The notes under the pieces: generated by a model
Databases searched by the model: none
What the model saw: only the letters and a program-made list of their open reading frames with translations
Told to the model about the DNA's origin: nothing
Translations under genes and position numbers: made by a program
Shown: positions 8,310 to 15,894 of the stretch, one piece after another
Numbering within the stretch: position 1 is the stretch's first letter
Layout of the letters: each line of letters starts with the position of its first letter
DNA from: Lachnospiraceae bacterium UBA935
GTDB taxonomy: Bacteria; Bacillota; Clostridia; Lachnospirales; Lachnospiraceae
Assembly (NCBI GenBank): GCA_002293525.1
Contig: DBDJ01000040.1
Span: forward strand, 1-26,595
Length of the DNA stretch: 26,595 nucleotides
Direction of reading: 5' to 3'

Positions 8310-9710
8310 ATGAGTGAAAAATATTTACAAATACAAGCTACATCAGACAGTCAGACATTTGTGTATCAAACAGAAAGTACTATTATTTTTGATAAGATAG
8401 TGAGCGTCGAAAGTACGTCGATTCAGTATAATACAACTTCTGGTAATATAATCTTTTATAAGAAGGGTGTTTATCTGGTTGACTGGTATGTTAATGTATT
8501 CAGCTCAGCAAATAATTTAGATTTTGTATTTGCTTTGGTAGATTCAAATAATCAAGAGATTGCCGGAGGCGCCAGTGAAAGACAGGGTATTGCGACCAGT
8601 AGCGCAATAATAGTCGTTGATACAATAGGAGAAACCTTGCGGCTAGTTAATAAATCATCAGACGATGTGACATTATCAGGAACTGAAATTTTAGCTAATT
8701 TAACGGTTTACGGCATTGATATCCCGGAAGTATCTGGACCTACTGGTTATACCGGTTATACCGGTTATACCGGATATACTGGTTATACCGGATATACTGG
8801 TTATACTGGCATTACCGGGCCTACTGGTTATACTGGTTATACCGGTTATACAGGATATACCGGCATTACCGGGCCTACTGGTTATACCGGTTATACCGGC
8901 ATTACCGGGCCTACCGGTTATACTGGTTATACCGGTTATACAGGATATACCGGTATTACCGGGCCTACCGGTTATACTGGCTATACCGGATATACTGGCA
9001 TTACCGGATCCACCGGTTATACTGGTTATACCGGATATACTGGCATTACCGGGCCTACCGGTTATACTGGCTATACCGGATATACTGGCATTACCGGGCC
9101 TACCGGCTATACTGGTTACACTGGGCCGACTGGCTATACTGGCTTTACTGGTTATACTGGATACACTGGCTATACTGGTTACACCGGGCCGACCGGTTAT
9201 ACTGGTTACACCGGGTACACTGGGTATACCGGCTATACTGGCTACACTGGGCCGACCGGCTATACTGGCTACACTGGATACACCGGATCGACCGGCTACA
9301 CCGGATTTACCGGCATCACCGGGCCGACCGGCTACACCGGATACACCGGACCGACCGGCTACACCGGATTTACCGGCATCACCGGGCCGACCGGCTACAC
9401 CGGATACACCGGGCCGACCGGCTACACCGGATTTACCGGCATCACCGGGCCGACCGGTTACACTGGACCGACTGGCTATACTGGTATCACCGGACCGACC
9501 GGATTTACTGGCATCACTGGACCGACCGGTTATACCGGTTACACTGGACCGACCGGATTTACTGGCATCACTGGACCGACTGGCTATACCGGTTACACTG
9601 GACCGACCGGATTTACCGGCATCACCGGGCCAACTGGCTATACTGGTTACACTGGATTTACCGGCCCTACCGGACTTACCGGTCATATTGGACCGACCGG
9701 CTATACTTAA
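8310..9710 (+). CDS. Collagen-like protein with N-terminal C1q/BclA-C-like head and long GxT stalk
   Basis: A 466-residue protein with GGAGG 6 nt before the ATG, starting MSEKYLQIQAT like the three paralogues at 1943-6571. Residues 1-142 form the same jelly-roll head (IIFDKIVS, YNTTSGNIIF, GVYLVDWYV, ILANLTVYGID). From G143 to the last residue there are 108 uninterrupted Gly-X-Y triplets, mostly GYT, GIT, GPT and GFT. The third position is Thr in all but one (GHI). No C-terminal globular domain exists: translation stops inside the stalk after GPTGYT. The head-first order is the reverse of BclA. The gene may therefore be 3'-truncated, or the N-terminal head may have taken over trimerisation. 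Dense Thr suggests heavy O-glycosylation. It was probably part of the spore surface, 67 bp after the previous collagen gene. Confidence 0.75.
   Translation: MSEKYLQIQATSDSQTFVYQTESTIIFDKIVSVESTSIQYNTTSGNIIFYKKGVYLVDWYVNVFSSANNLDFVFALVDSNNQEIAGGASERQGIATSSAIIVVDTIGETLRLVNKSSDDVTLSGTEILANLTVYGIDIPEVSGPTGYTGYTGYTGYTGYTGYTGYTGITGPTGYTGYTGYTGYTGITGPTGYTGYTGITGPTGYTGYTGYTGYTGITGPTGYTGYTGYTGITGSTGYTGYTGYTGITGPTGYTGYTGYTGITGPTGYTGYTGPTGYTGFTGYTGYTGYTGYTGPTGYTGYTGYTGYTGYTGYTGPTGYTGYTGYTGSTGYTGFTGITGPTGYTGYTGPTGYTGFTGITGPTGYTGYTGPTGYTGFTGITGPTGYTGPTGYTGITGPTGFTGITGPTGYTGYTGPTGFTGITGPTGYTGYTGPTGFTGITGPTGYTGYTGFTGPTGLTGHIGPTGYT
8736..9707 (+). repeat. Coding minisatellite of 108 collagen triplets
   Basis: A 9-bp period encodes Gly-X-Thr. 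Higher-order units such as GIT-GPT-GYT-GYT recur. The 5' part uses mainly TAT for Tyr with ACT or ACC for Thr. The part around 9100-9430 uses mainly TAC and ACC. This suggests block-wise expansion and homogenisation. The length is expected to vary between strains. Confidence 0.9.
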
Positions 9711-9755
9711 CCGGTTATAATAGGAAACCGAAAGTAATAGTAGCTTAAACACAAA

Positions 9756-10007
9756 TTATAGCCCACTTTTTTGACGTATCAAAAAATTTGTAAGTATCTC
9801 TTGCAGAGAAGGGGCCTCCTCGGGAAATTCCAGTTTTACACCTAAATTACCGACACGAAAGCAGTAAGGATTTTTAACTGACGAGATAATCTGATCCACG
9901 CGTTCCTCATGAGGAATGTTGTTATCAAATGTAAGGCAGCTAACATCAACCAAGTCTTCTTTACTTACCTTCTCAATATCGATTTTTGCTAATTCAGACA
10001 TGGACAT
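9756..10007 (-). CDS. Small DUF6870-like protein
   Basis: An 83-residue protein on the opposite strand to the collagen genes. GGGAGG lies 9 nt before the ATG at 10007. The pattern ELAKIDIEKVSKEDLVDV, then EERVDQIISSVKNPYCFRVG, then VKLEF resembles small proteins I recall as DUF6870, common on clostridial mobile elements. No catalytic motif, signal peptide or membrane segment is visible, and function is unknown. It lies between a collagen gene that ends inside its stalk and a headless collagen fragment, so it may mark an insertion or rearrangement. The family name is from memory and moderately sure. The gaps on either side (9711-9755 and 10008-10142) hold no other gene. A lone TTGACA at 10086 lacks a good -10. 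Confidence 0.6.
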   Translation of the reverse strand: MSMSELAKIDIEKVSKEDLVDVSCLTFDNNIPHEERVDQIISSVKNPYCFRVGNLGVKLEFPEEAPSLQEILTNFLIRQKSGL

Positions 10008-10142
10008 AAAGCCAATCCTCCCAAATCACTTTTTATACTTACTATTTGTATGTTAATGTTTGATTGTCCTATGATAGAAAGAGCCTTGACAGCAAAATGA
10101 TCAGCGCGTCAAATTCTAAATGCAATATTTTTTCCTATATTA

Positions 10143-10769
10143 TCGGGTTATACTGGTCCCACCGGCCCTACCGGTAAGTCCGCGTATGATATTGCCGTAG
10201 ACGGCGGTTATGATGAATCAATAGAAAAATGGCTGATCAGCCTGAAAGGCGCAACCGGCAATACCGGACCCACCGGCCCGAAAGGTGAAACTGGTCCGGC
10301 CGGCTCGGATAATGCAGCCGTTTATGGCATCATGTCACTATCAAACGGCGCTGTACTAAGTGCTCAAATGGGTGAATCTAAAATGATCCCGATGAACAAT
10401 TTCTTTGGGTCAAAGGTCATATATGCAGCGGATAATTCAGGAACTAATCCTACTATTACTGTGTCTGAAAGCGGTATTTATGAAGTTGAATGGCTTTTGA
10501 CCTGCAAAACCAATAACACTGCCAATCTAGCTGTCAAAGTCGGAAAGGGCACCAACAGTGCTTTACTGTATTTGGATCAGCTTACCGTTCTAAAAACCCT
10601 GACCAGCAATATGGAAGCTACTTTTTCGGGAAAGACTTACACGACAGCTTATTCCGGTACGGCTTTTACCTTGGTAGCAACGCCTCAATCTGCAAATATT
10701 ACAATCACAATACCAAGCGGCGGCACAAATGCTTATCTATCTGTTAAGAGATTAGGTAATCTAATATGA
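10143..10769 (+). pseudogene. 5'-truncated collagen-like gene, stalk end plus BclA-C-like domain
   Basis: One open frame runs from a stop at 10098-10100 to 10769. No start codon or ribosome-binding site precedes the collagen homology. Translation from 10143 gives GYTGPTGPTG, then the hinge GKSAYDIAVDGGYDESIEKW, then a second short stalk (GNTGPTGPKGETGPAG), then a C1q/BclA-C-like domain to the stop (FFGSKVIYAADNSG, GIYEVEWLLTC, YLSVKRLGNLI). The hinge and layout match the intact gene at 6755, so this is the C-terminal part of a third collagen gene. The internal ATG at 10332 could express only the globular domain, but no good Shine-Dalgarno is seen there. It may be the lost 3' end of the 8310 gene, separated by about 430 bp, or a separate paralogue. 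A strong terminator follows it. Confidence 0.7.
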
Positions 10770-10792
10770 GAAAACATTGTATGTGAACAGTA

Positions 10793-10830
10793 CCCCGCCC
10801 TTCAGTCTTGAAGGGCGGGGCTTATATTTT
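10793..10830 (+). terminator. Strong intrinsic terminator
   Basis: CCCCGCCCTTCA pairs perfectly over 12 bp with TGAAGGGCGGGG around a GTCT loop, followed by CTTATATTTT. It ends the truncated collagen-like gene on the plus strand. Confidence 0.85.
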
Positions 10831-10883
10831 GTTGAGGGTTCAAATATAGGCACTATGCAACGGATTATGGAACAGTGTATTGC

Positions 10884-11154
10884 CCATAAATGATTGTTTA
10901 TAGCAAAGATAAAGCCATTATCTTCACAGGCGTAGCCAAGTGCTTCCAAACATATGGCTGAAGTTAGATAGTCTTCTGACAGTCCGCCATACATTTCATC
11001 AACACTCAATGCAAGTAAAGCGAAATCAGCAATTTTTTTCCACTTATCTCTGGAAAACTCATTATAATCATGTGGTACATTCAATTCCTTATGCGCAAAC
11101 TTGATGATTTCTTTCCGATATTGTTTTTGTTCTTTTGTATAATCAAAATTCCAT
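10884..11154 (-). pseudogene. N-terminal remnant of an acyl-CoA dehydrogenase
   Basis: Read on the minus strand from TGG at 11153, the frame gives NFDYTKEQKQYRKEIIKFA, then HKEL, and continues through IADFALLALSVDEMYGGL and EALGYACEDNGFIFAINNHLW. This is the N-terminal helical domain of a FAD-dependent acyl-CoA dehydrogenase. The ATG at 11154 is one base out of frame and hits TGA after three codons, so a single-base insertion near the start has broken the gene. A GGAGG lies upstream of that ATG. Homology stops near 10884 after about 90 residues, well short of the roughly 380 usual. The substrate-binding and catalytic domains are absent. The downstream ATG at 11084 would give only a fragment. 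This kind of enzyme often sits in fatty-acid or polyketide clusters, but no such neighbours remain. Confidence 0.75.
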
Positions 11155-11311
11155 TATTTTTAACCTCGTACCTCCATTTTACCTCTTTCTGATCCAAGAC
11201 ACCCCCCTATCAATCTAATTTTGCCATTCATGGCCTTTTCATATCGGACTAAATCAGCCGAAACCCTGATTCTAACAGCTTCGTACCGACCTGTCACTAT
11301 AATAACACTTG

Positions 11312-11405
11312 ACCCCCATTCCCGGTTCGGATAAATCATGTCAGACGATCTTTTGCCCCTGATAATCAGGTTAGTACCATTCCCTCAGGCATCACCCGAC
11401 TGCAC
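11312..11405 (-). pseudogene. Collapsed remnant of a Csp-like subtilase gene
   Basis: Positions 11312-11354 are identical over 43 bp to 20470-20512, inside the 3' end of the intact subtilase gene. The match continues with four mismatches to 11370. On the minus strand it encodes KRSSDMIYPNREWG. Six bases further, CCATTCCCTCAGGC (11377-11390) matches 21688-21701 of the same gene, the part encoding PEGMA. Weaker similarity runs to about 11405. The two pieces are in the same order as in the intact gene, with about 1.1 kb deleted between them. This is a decayed paralogue, and it forms the left edge of the AT-rich island. Confidence 0.7.
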
Positions 11406-11407
11406 TG

Positions 11408-13057
11408 TCAATTCGCCCATCTACCAAGAAGAATATTTTGTTTTGTCTCTGCTTCTTGCACCTTGGGAACCTGGCGCATTGAATGTAAAAATTCATGAAG
11501 TACCTTTTGTAAAAGTTGCTTATCATCTCCCTCAATACACAATTGAATCAATTCATCAAGAACGTCATAATATTGCGTCTGTAATTGAATACTTAACTGA
11601 AATTCACCTTTGAGTATTCGAAGCGCAATCATGAGGTCACTTATTGCCTTTTCAGGGTTAGCATCCATCTCATATGCCTGTGATCGGTTTTTATATGCCA
11701 TAAATAAATCAAATGCATTCTGATGGATGCCTTTTTGCGATAAGCTTTCTCGAATAAATATACACTTACTATAGTCAGATATAGCCTTATCAATTTCCTG
11801 AAATGAGTAATAATTACTTCCCCTGTTCATGTACGCTATAGCCAAAGTATTCTCATCAATTGCTTTACCAGAATTTAGATATTCCTCCATAATCTCAATA
11901 CAATTGTCATAATGAAGATTGGCTTCAGCGAAATTATCTTGCTGTTCATAACTAGTCCCAATGCCCATATATGCCAATATAATACCATCTACATCAAATT
12001 CCGCACCTGCCGCAGATAAGCGTTTTGCTACTTCTAAGGATTTTATATAATCAGATATAGCAGTGTCTGTTTGCGTTACTAAAGCGTTGAGAATACTGCC
12101 TCGAATTAGATAGGCATTATACAGTAATTCTTCATTTATTTGTTTTTTCTCACACAGCAGACGTTCCCAAATATCAATACATTTCGTTAGATCTGACATT
12201 GCTCGGTCATTTTCGCCTTCTTGATAATATACTATGCCTCTCCCCGCAAGTGCCATGGCATAATTATTTATATCAATTTGTTTTCCGCTATTGCAGATCT
12301 GCTCTGAAATTTTAATTGATTCATCTAAATCGCTTAAAGCTTCCAACATCTTATTGTTATGATAATATGACAATCCTCTCATTGTATGCATTTCAGCCAA
12401 TTTGCCTTTATCATCTTTACTGATATTTTGTAATTTTAAGCTATTATCTATATTTTTCATATTAAAATATAATTCGTCTTCATCTTTATTAGTAAAAGAA
12501 TTGGCTTTTGTTCTTATGATGCTTATATTAGCATTGGCTAGTGAAAGACTATTCTCATCAATTTTTCTCCCTTCTTTCTTCATTTGATTCCATATCATTA
12601 TACTTTTTTCAGTATCCTGGGATGCCATATCATATTTATCCATAGAAATATATGTTTGCCCTCTATTCATATAGGATGTTGCCAAAAGGTTTTTATCTAT
12701 AGAATCATCTAAGTTTATTTGCTCTAATATACAAATACTTTTCGATTTATCTATTAGTGCTTTTTCATGGTTTTTCATGTATTCATAAGCAATTCCCCTG
12801 TTCATATAAATTTTGGCAAGTTCATTTTCATCAATTAGATCATCATTATAAAGCAATTGTTCTCCGATATCTATACCCAAGCCAAGTACTCTAACGGCCT
12901 CATCATAGGCGTAAGCGGTAACGTGAGATATTCCTATGTTTATATATTTCAATAATTCATTATTGGAATGTATAATTTGTATATACTCCTCATAATTAGC
13001 TTCCTCTCTATCCTTATATCGTAGCATCCATTCATCTTGTTTTTGTGAATTATTCAT
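11408..13057 (-). CDS. TPR-repeat protein coupled to a Ser/Thr kinase
   Basis: A 549-residue soluble helical-repeat protein. At least eight TPR-like units of an unusual long period (about 50 residues) can be read. They contain motifs such as YMNRGIAYEYMKNHEKAL, YMNRGQTYISMDKYDMA, MRGLSYYHNNKMLEAL, GRGIVYYQEGENDRAM, GIGTSYEQQDNFAEA and MNRGSNYYSFQEIDKAI. No enzymatic motif, signal peptide or membrane span is visible. Such proteins are protein-protein scaffolds. The ATG at 13057 lies inside the kinase stop region (8-nt overlap, ATGAATAA) with GAGG 8 nt upstream, so the two genes are translationally coupled. It is probably the partner or substrate-binding subunit of that kinase (inference). The gene ends directly beside the subtilase remnant. 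Confidence 0.8.
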   Translation of the reverse strand: MNNSQKQDEWMLRYKDREEANYEEYIQIIHSNNELLKYINIGISHVTAYAYDEAVRVLGLGIDIGEQLLYNDDLIDENELAKIYMNRGIAYEYMKNHEKALIDKSKSICILEQINLDDSIDKNLLATSYMNRGQTYISMDKYDMASQDTEKSIMIWNQMKKEGRKIDENSLSLANANISIIRTKANSFTNKDEDELYFNMKNIDNSLKLQNISKDDKGKLAEMHTMRGLSYYHNNKMLEALSDLDESIKISEQICNSGKQIDINNYAMALAGRGIVYYQEGENDRAMSDLTKCIDIWERLLCEKKQINEELLYNAYLIRGSILNALVTQTDTAISDYIKSLEVAKRLSAAGAEFDVDGIILAYMGIGTSYEQQDNFAEANLHYDNCIEIMEEYLNSGKAIDENTLAIAYMNRGSNYYSFQEIDKAISDYSKCIFIRESLSQKGIHQNAFDLFMAYKNRSQAYEMDANPEKAISDLMIALRILKGEFQLSIQLQTQYYDVLDELIQLCIEGDDKQLLQKVLHEFLHSMRQVPKVQEAETKQNILLGRWAN

Positions 13058-14207
13058 TTCTTTTTCCTCTATTCATTTCAAGATAGCGAATATTCATAAT
13101 AGCTTTTATCCTATTCTCATTATATAGATCCGTAATCCCTGCTGCATTATGCTGTTTACCATTACAATACAGTGGTTCGTTTGGAGTGTCTTCGAAATCG
13201 TCGTAGATAGAAAGATCACATCTCAGTTCATCTCTTAAATCTCTGAACATAATAATAAATCTGCCAAAATTCTTCTCACGCCAGTCGGGTACAATACTCA
13301 ATGTAGAGGCAAATATCTCTTTTACTATTTTTACGGCCTCCTCATTTCTTAGCAGGTTTATAATTTTCTCCATAAAAATATAATCGTTATGATATATGCA
13401 ATTTGATATATCTTCCAGTGGCATTTCACCTAGAAGCAACCAATAAAATACCATGCCCATAGAATATGCATCTGTTGCTTCTGTAATCTCTTCCACTCTC
13501 CATGAATACTGCTCACTCGGTGCCCATCCCTCTGAAAAGACCCTTTCGTCAGGAAGGTTCTTTTTTTCATAAACAGTATCAAAATCAAACAAGGCGATTC
13601 GACGACTTTTATCTGCTTGTTTCTCAAACAAAAAAATATTTGAGGGTTTTAAATCAAGGTACAGTTGTCCTCTTATATGAAGATTAGATAAAACATTACA
13701 AATAGAAATCATAATCTGTACAATATCAATGACCGACAATAGTGTGCGGTCTGTATTCTTGAGTATCGTCCCGTCACCCAATTTCAATATAGAATAGGCT
13801 GTTCCGTTTACATCTGTATACGCATCCGGATATCCCAAAGTTTCATTACTTACATCCACATAAGAGATAGCAATCTGACGTGCGACTCCGCTGCAAAACT
13901 TCATTTTTTCATATTTGAATTTCTCAGACGAGCTCTCTGAAACAATTAATTCGCTATTTATCCCTCGTGATATGTGCTTTGCCAAAATATGATCCAGTGG
14001 ATAAAATTCCTTGATAACAACCTTTGATGAGGCATAATCATTTACACTCTGACTTGTGCACTGCAAAGGATATTCTGATGGCAGAGATATGGCCAGATAC
14101 ACAAGACAGCTCCCCCCTCTTTCTGATAAGAATTCAATAATACGATATTTATTATTGCCAATCCATAGCTCTGTCCCATTCTTAATTGGTTGACGGTATT
14201 GTTTCAT
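13050..14207 (-). CDS. Ser/Thr protein kinase (Hanks-type, non-RD)
   Basis: A 385-residue kinase-fold protein. The ATG at 14207 is chosen over 14219 because GGAG lies 6 nt before it. Visible motifs are the Gly loop ERGGSCLVY (29-37), the ATP-binding Lys in VVIKEF (K66), the catalytic loop YLDLKPSNIF (D185, K187, N190), DFD in place of DFG (208-210), and APSEQ in place of APE (229-233), followed by DAYSMGMVFYWLLLG. All catalytic residues are present, so activity is likely, though HRD is replaced by YLD and DFG by DFD. The last ~90 residues include an arginine/aspartate-rich helical tail. No transmembrane or PASTA region is present, so it is cytosolic. It lies 33 bp after the unknown protein gene and overlaps the TPR gene: a three-gene operon. 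Its trigger and substrates are unknown. Confidence 0.85.
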   Translation of the reverse strand: MKQYRQPIKNGTELWIGNNKYRIIEFLSERGGSCLVYLAISLPSEYPLQCTSQSVNDYASSKVVIKEFYPLDHILAKHISRGINSELIVSESSSEKFKYEKMKFCSGVARQIAISYVDVSNETLGYPDAYTDVNGTAYSILKLGDGTILKNTDRTLLSVIDIVQIMISICNVLSNLHIRGQLYLDLKPSNIFLFEKQADKSRRIALFDFDTVYEKKNLPDERVFSEGWAPSEQYSWRVEEITEATDAYSMGMVFYWLLLGEMPLEDISNCIYHNDYIFMEKIINLLRNEEAVKIVKEIFASTLSIVPDWREKNFGRFIIMFRDLRDELRCDLSIYDDFEDTPNEPLYCNGKQHNAAGITDLYNENRIKAIMNIRYLEMNRGKRNE

Positions 14208-14240
14208 ATTTATCTCCATCTGCGGCTCTGCCGCCCATCT

Positions 14241-15491
14241 TTAATTATCCTGTTCACTTGCAAGCAACTCTATTATCTCATTAAATAGTTCCAATATATC
14301 AATATCCTCATCAATATCAAATTCATCAAGTTTCTTTATACAGCTAAGGATAAGCCAATCAAAAGGATTCGCTGGATACAAAGCCCCATAACTGCATCTT
14401 AGAAGTTTATCATCCAGGGTACGGTAGAAATACTCGTAAAAGCTAATTGGCTTTCTACCATCTTTTTCCCATGTCTTTCTCCATTCCAATACATATTTAG
14501 AAAAAAAACATAAAATATAAACTTTTCTAGCATGGCCATGACCATGATCGGTAGTGGTGTTTTTTTTATTTATAGCAGTGCTTTTCATTTCATCAATGAA
14601 GTATTCTGTTGGAAGCTTGTCAATGATGCTCCCAAAGATGGTCTTTGCGGCTTCGACATGGTTGCCACGTTTACTTTGCTGTTTGAGTGCCAACCCCCGG
14701 ACGAAGCCACTAAAGATGATTTCAGCCGAAATATTGACTGTTTTACTGTTACCCTTTACCGTATATCCTTCAATTTGGGCAGCACCAGTGTGAACCTGAT
14801 CTTTGGCAATATCATCCGACATCAACTTATAAAGAGATTTATACAATTTTTGAAACTCAATTTTTGAAGTTTTATTGTATCTATAAAAATGCTCAGCATT
14901 TTCGATAAGTTCAGTAATCAGCTCATCTTGTGTCCAATCAGACAAATCACAAAAATTTCTCCACAGAGTATAAGTTCCTTTTGTTTCATCAGCGCTATCA
15001 TCATATTGGACTCCGGTGACTTGAGCGTTAAAAACTCTTATCAATTCATTAGCTTCGGCAAAACTTCCCCCCTTGTCAAGAGCATAACAGTATATAATAT
15101 CTTCAGCACAACGATAATTAAAACCATTAATTCGGCACACGTTCCAGAGAAACTCAGTTGCCGTAACTGCTTCAGGATTTCCCCTTTCTTTTTTAGAGGA
15201 TAAACCAAAAGCAAAACACATCTTAATCGCCGATTCCTTATTTGGCAACAAGATTTCTTCAAACCACTTTTTTTCCTGTTCGCCGTCAAAAGATAGTACG
15301 CCTTTTTCCCGCATCAACTGTCGAAAGCTTTTCAAATCCTCATTCTTTCCAAGCCGCCGCAATTCTCGCTTTATACCATCTTGAATAAAGCGAAAGTTGT
15401 CCTTATTACTTAAAAATTTCAGTGATTCTTGCGGTGTAAAGCTTTTTTCGCGTTCCAATTCATTTTTTGCCCTTATTGCTAAATAATCCAT
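14241..15491 (-). CDS. Unknown protein heading the kinase/TPR operon
   Basis: I do not recognise this 416-residue protein. The ATG at 15491 (MDYLAIRAKNELERE) is preferred because GAGG lies 8 nt before it. The longer ATG at 15539 has no ribosome-binding site. The N-terminal 100 residues are charged and helical (DGIKRELRRLGKNEDLKSF). The middle contains NPEAVTATEFLWNVCRINGF and RCAEDIIYCYALDKGGSFAEA. A His cluster, DHGHGHARK, lies around residues 322-330. It is followed by SFYEYFYRTLDDKLLRCSYG and ALYPANPFDWLILSC, and an acidic tail. There is no signal peptide or membrane segment. Being first in the operon with a kinase and a scaffold, it may be the sensor or substrate (inference). It is transcribed divergently from the agr-like locus across a 179-bp AT-rich gap. 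Confidence 0.7.
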   Translation of the reverse strand: MDYLAIRAKNELEREKSFTPQESLKFLSNKDNFRFIQDGIKRELRRLGKNEDLKSFRQLMREKGVLSFDGEQEKKWFEEILLPNKESAIKMCFAFGLSSKKERGNPEAVTATEFLWNVCRINGFNYRCAEDIIYCYALDKGGSFAEANELIRVFNAQVTGVQYDDSADETKGTYTLWRNFCDLSDWTQDELITELIENAEHFYRYNKTSKIEFQKLYKSLYKLMSDDIAKDQVHTGAAQIEGYTVKGNSKTVNISAEIIFSGFVRGLALKQQSKRGNHVEAAKTIFGSIIDKLPTEYFIDEMKSTAINKKNTTTDHGHGHARKVYILCFFSKYVLEWRKTWEKDGRKPISFYEYFYRTLDDKLLRCSYGALYPANPFDWLILSCIKKLDEFDIDEDIDILELFNEIIELLASEQDN

Positions 15492-15593
15492 TATACTTTC
15501 CTCACTTTTCAATAATCCGGTTTCATCAACCCCGACCATATATAACAGTAGTGTACTATCTAATTAAAAGATATCAAATTACTTGATTGCTTA

Positions 15594-15654
15594 CTTAACT
15601 ATATCACTTTACCAAACTAAATTCAAAGACTTTCAACTAAACGATACTAAACGA
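15594..15654. promoter_or_regulatory. Candidate LytTR-type binding array in the divergent intergenic region
   Basis: ACTAAACGA occurs twice with a 10-bp period (15636-15644 and 15646-15654). Upstream lie AAACTAAAT (15614-15622) and CTTAACTAT (15594-15602). On the minus strand these read ATAGTTAAG, ATTTAGTTT and CGTTTAGT, close to the AgrA-type core (A/T)(A/C)(A/C)GTTNAG. The array lies just upstream of the small ORF at 15671, where an autoregulated agr promoter would be expected. The spacing does not match the 21-bp period of S. aureus AgrA sites. Confidence 0.4.
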
Positions 15655-15670
15655 AAAGGAGTTTAACAAT

Positions 15671-15841
15671 ATGAAAGAAATTCGAAATCCAGATGGCAGA
15701 TTAGTATGCCGCATTAACGAGACAACTGGTAGCATCGAAATTTTAGAAAAAAACTGGATTACATTAATAGACCCTAATAAAAACAGTTTAATAAGTATTT
15801 CTCATTTTAGCAAATCAAATTATTATAATAATGATTTGTAA
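15671..15841 (+). CDS. Small conserved protein of 56 residues
   Basis: It starts MKEIRNPDGRLVCRINETTG after GGAG 9 nt upstream and ends NYYNNDL. The KEIRNPDGRLVCRI-(D/N)-E-TG type of N-terminus recurs in small clostridial proteins of unknown function, from memory. No signal peptide or membrane helix is visible. It is the first gene after the repeat array and lies 53 bp before the AgrD-like start, so it is probably co-transcribed with the quorum-sensing genes. The protein is too short to infer a mechanism. Confidence 0.6.
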   Translation: MKEIRNPDGRLVCRINETTGSIEILEKNWITLIDPNKNSLISISHFSKSNYYNNDL

Positions 15842-15844
15842 TAG

Positions 15845-15870
15845 CCCTTCGCATGCGCAGGCGAAGGAGG
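15845..15870 (+). promoter_or_regulatory. Hairpin overlapping a Shine-Dalgarno of the AgrD-like gene
   Basis: CCTTCGC (15846-15852) can pair with GCGAAGG (15861-15867). The right arm includes part of AAGGAGG (15864-15870), the ribosome-binding site 6 nt before the in-frame upstream ATG at 15877. The main start at 15895 has its own site, AAGGAGGTGA, and remains free. This could tune translation from the upstream start. Confidence 0.45.
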
Positions 15871-15894
15871 CCACATATGAAAGGAGGTGACAAT

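Noticed and set aside
8736..9707. Regularly repeated DNA that could be mistaken for a CRISPR or satellite array
   Set aside because: The unit is 9 bp, continuous and in frame with an open gene. There are no unique spacers.
8700..9752. Long antisense and shifted open frames across the collagen repeats (350 and 334 residues)
   Set aside because: The 9-bp repeat keeps all frames open. The products are low-complexity and lack ribosome-binding sites; the GxT frame has the folded head domain and a proper start.
10086..10114. TTGACA with TCAAAT 17 nt downstream
   Set aside because: The -10 is poor and the downstream gene has lost its start, so no functional promoter can be argued.
11338..11613. 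Plus-strand open frame of 91 residues
   Set aside because: It runs across the antisense of the TPR gene end and the subtilase remnant, with no ribosome-binding site.
14532..15203. Plus-strand frames opposite the unknown 416-residue protein
   Set aside because: Shadows of a longer minus-strand gene that has a better start and operon context.
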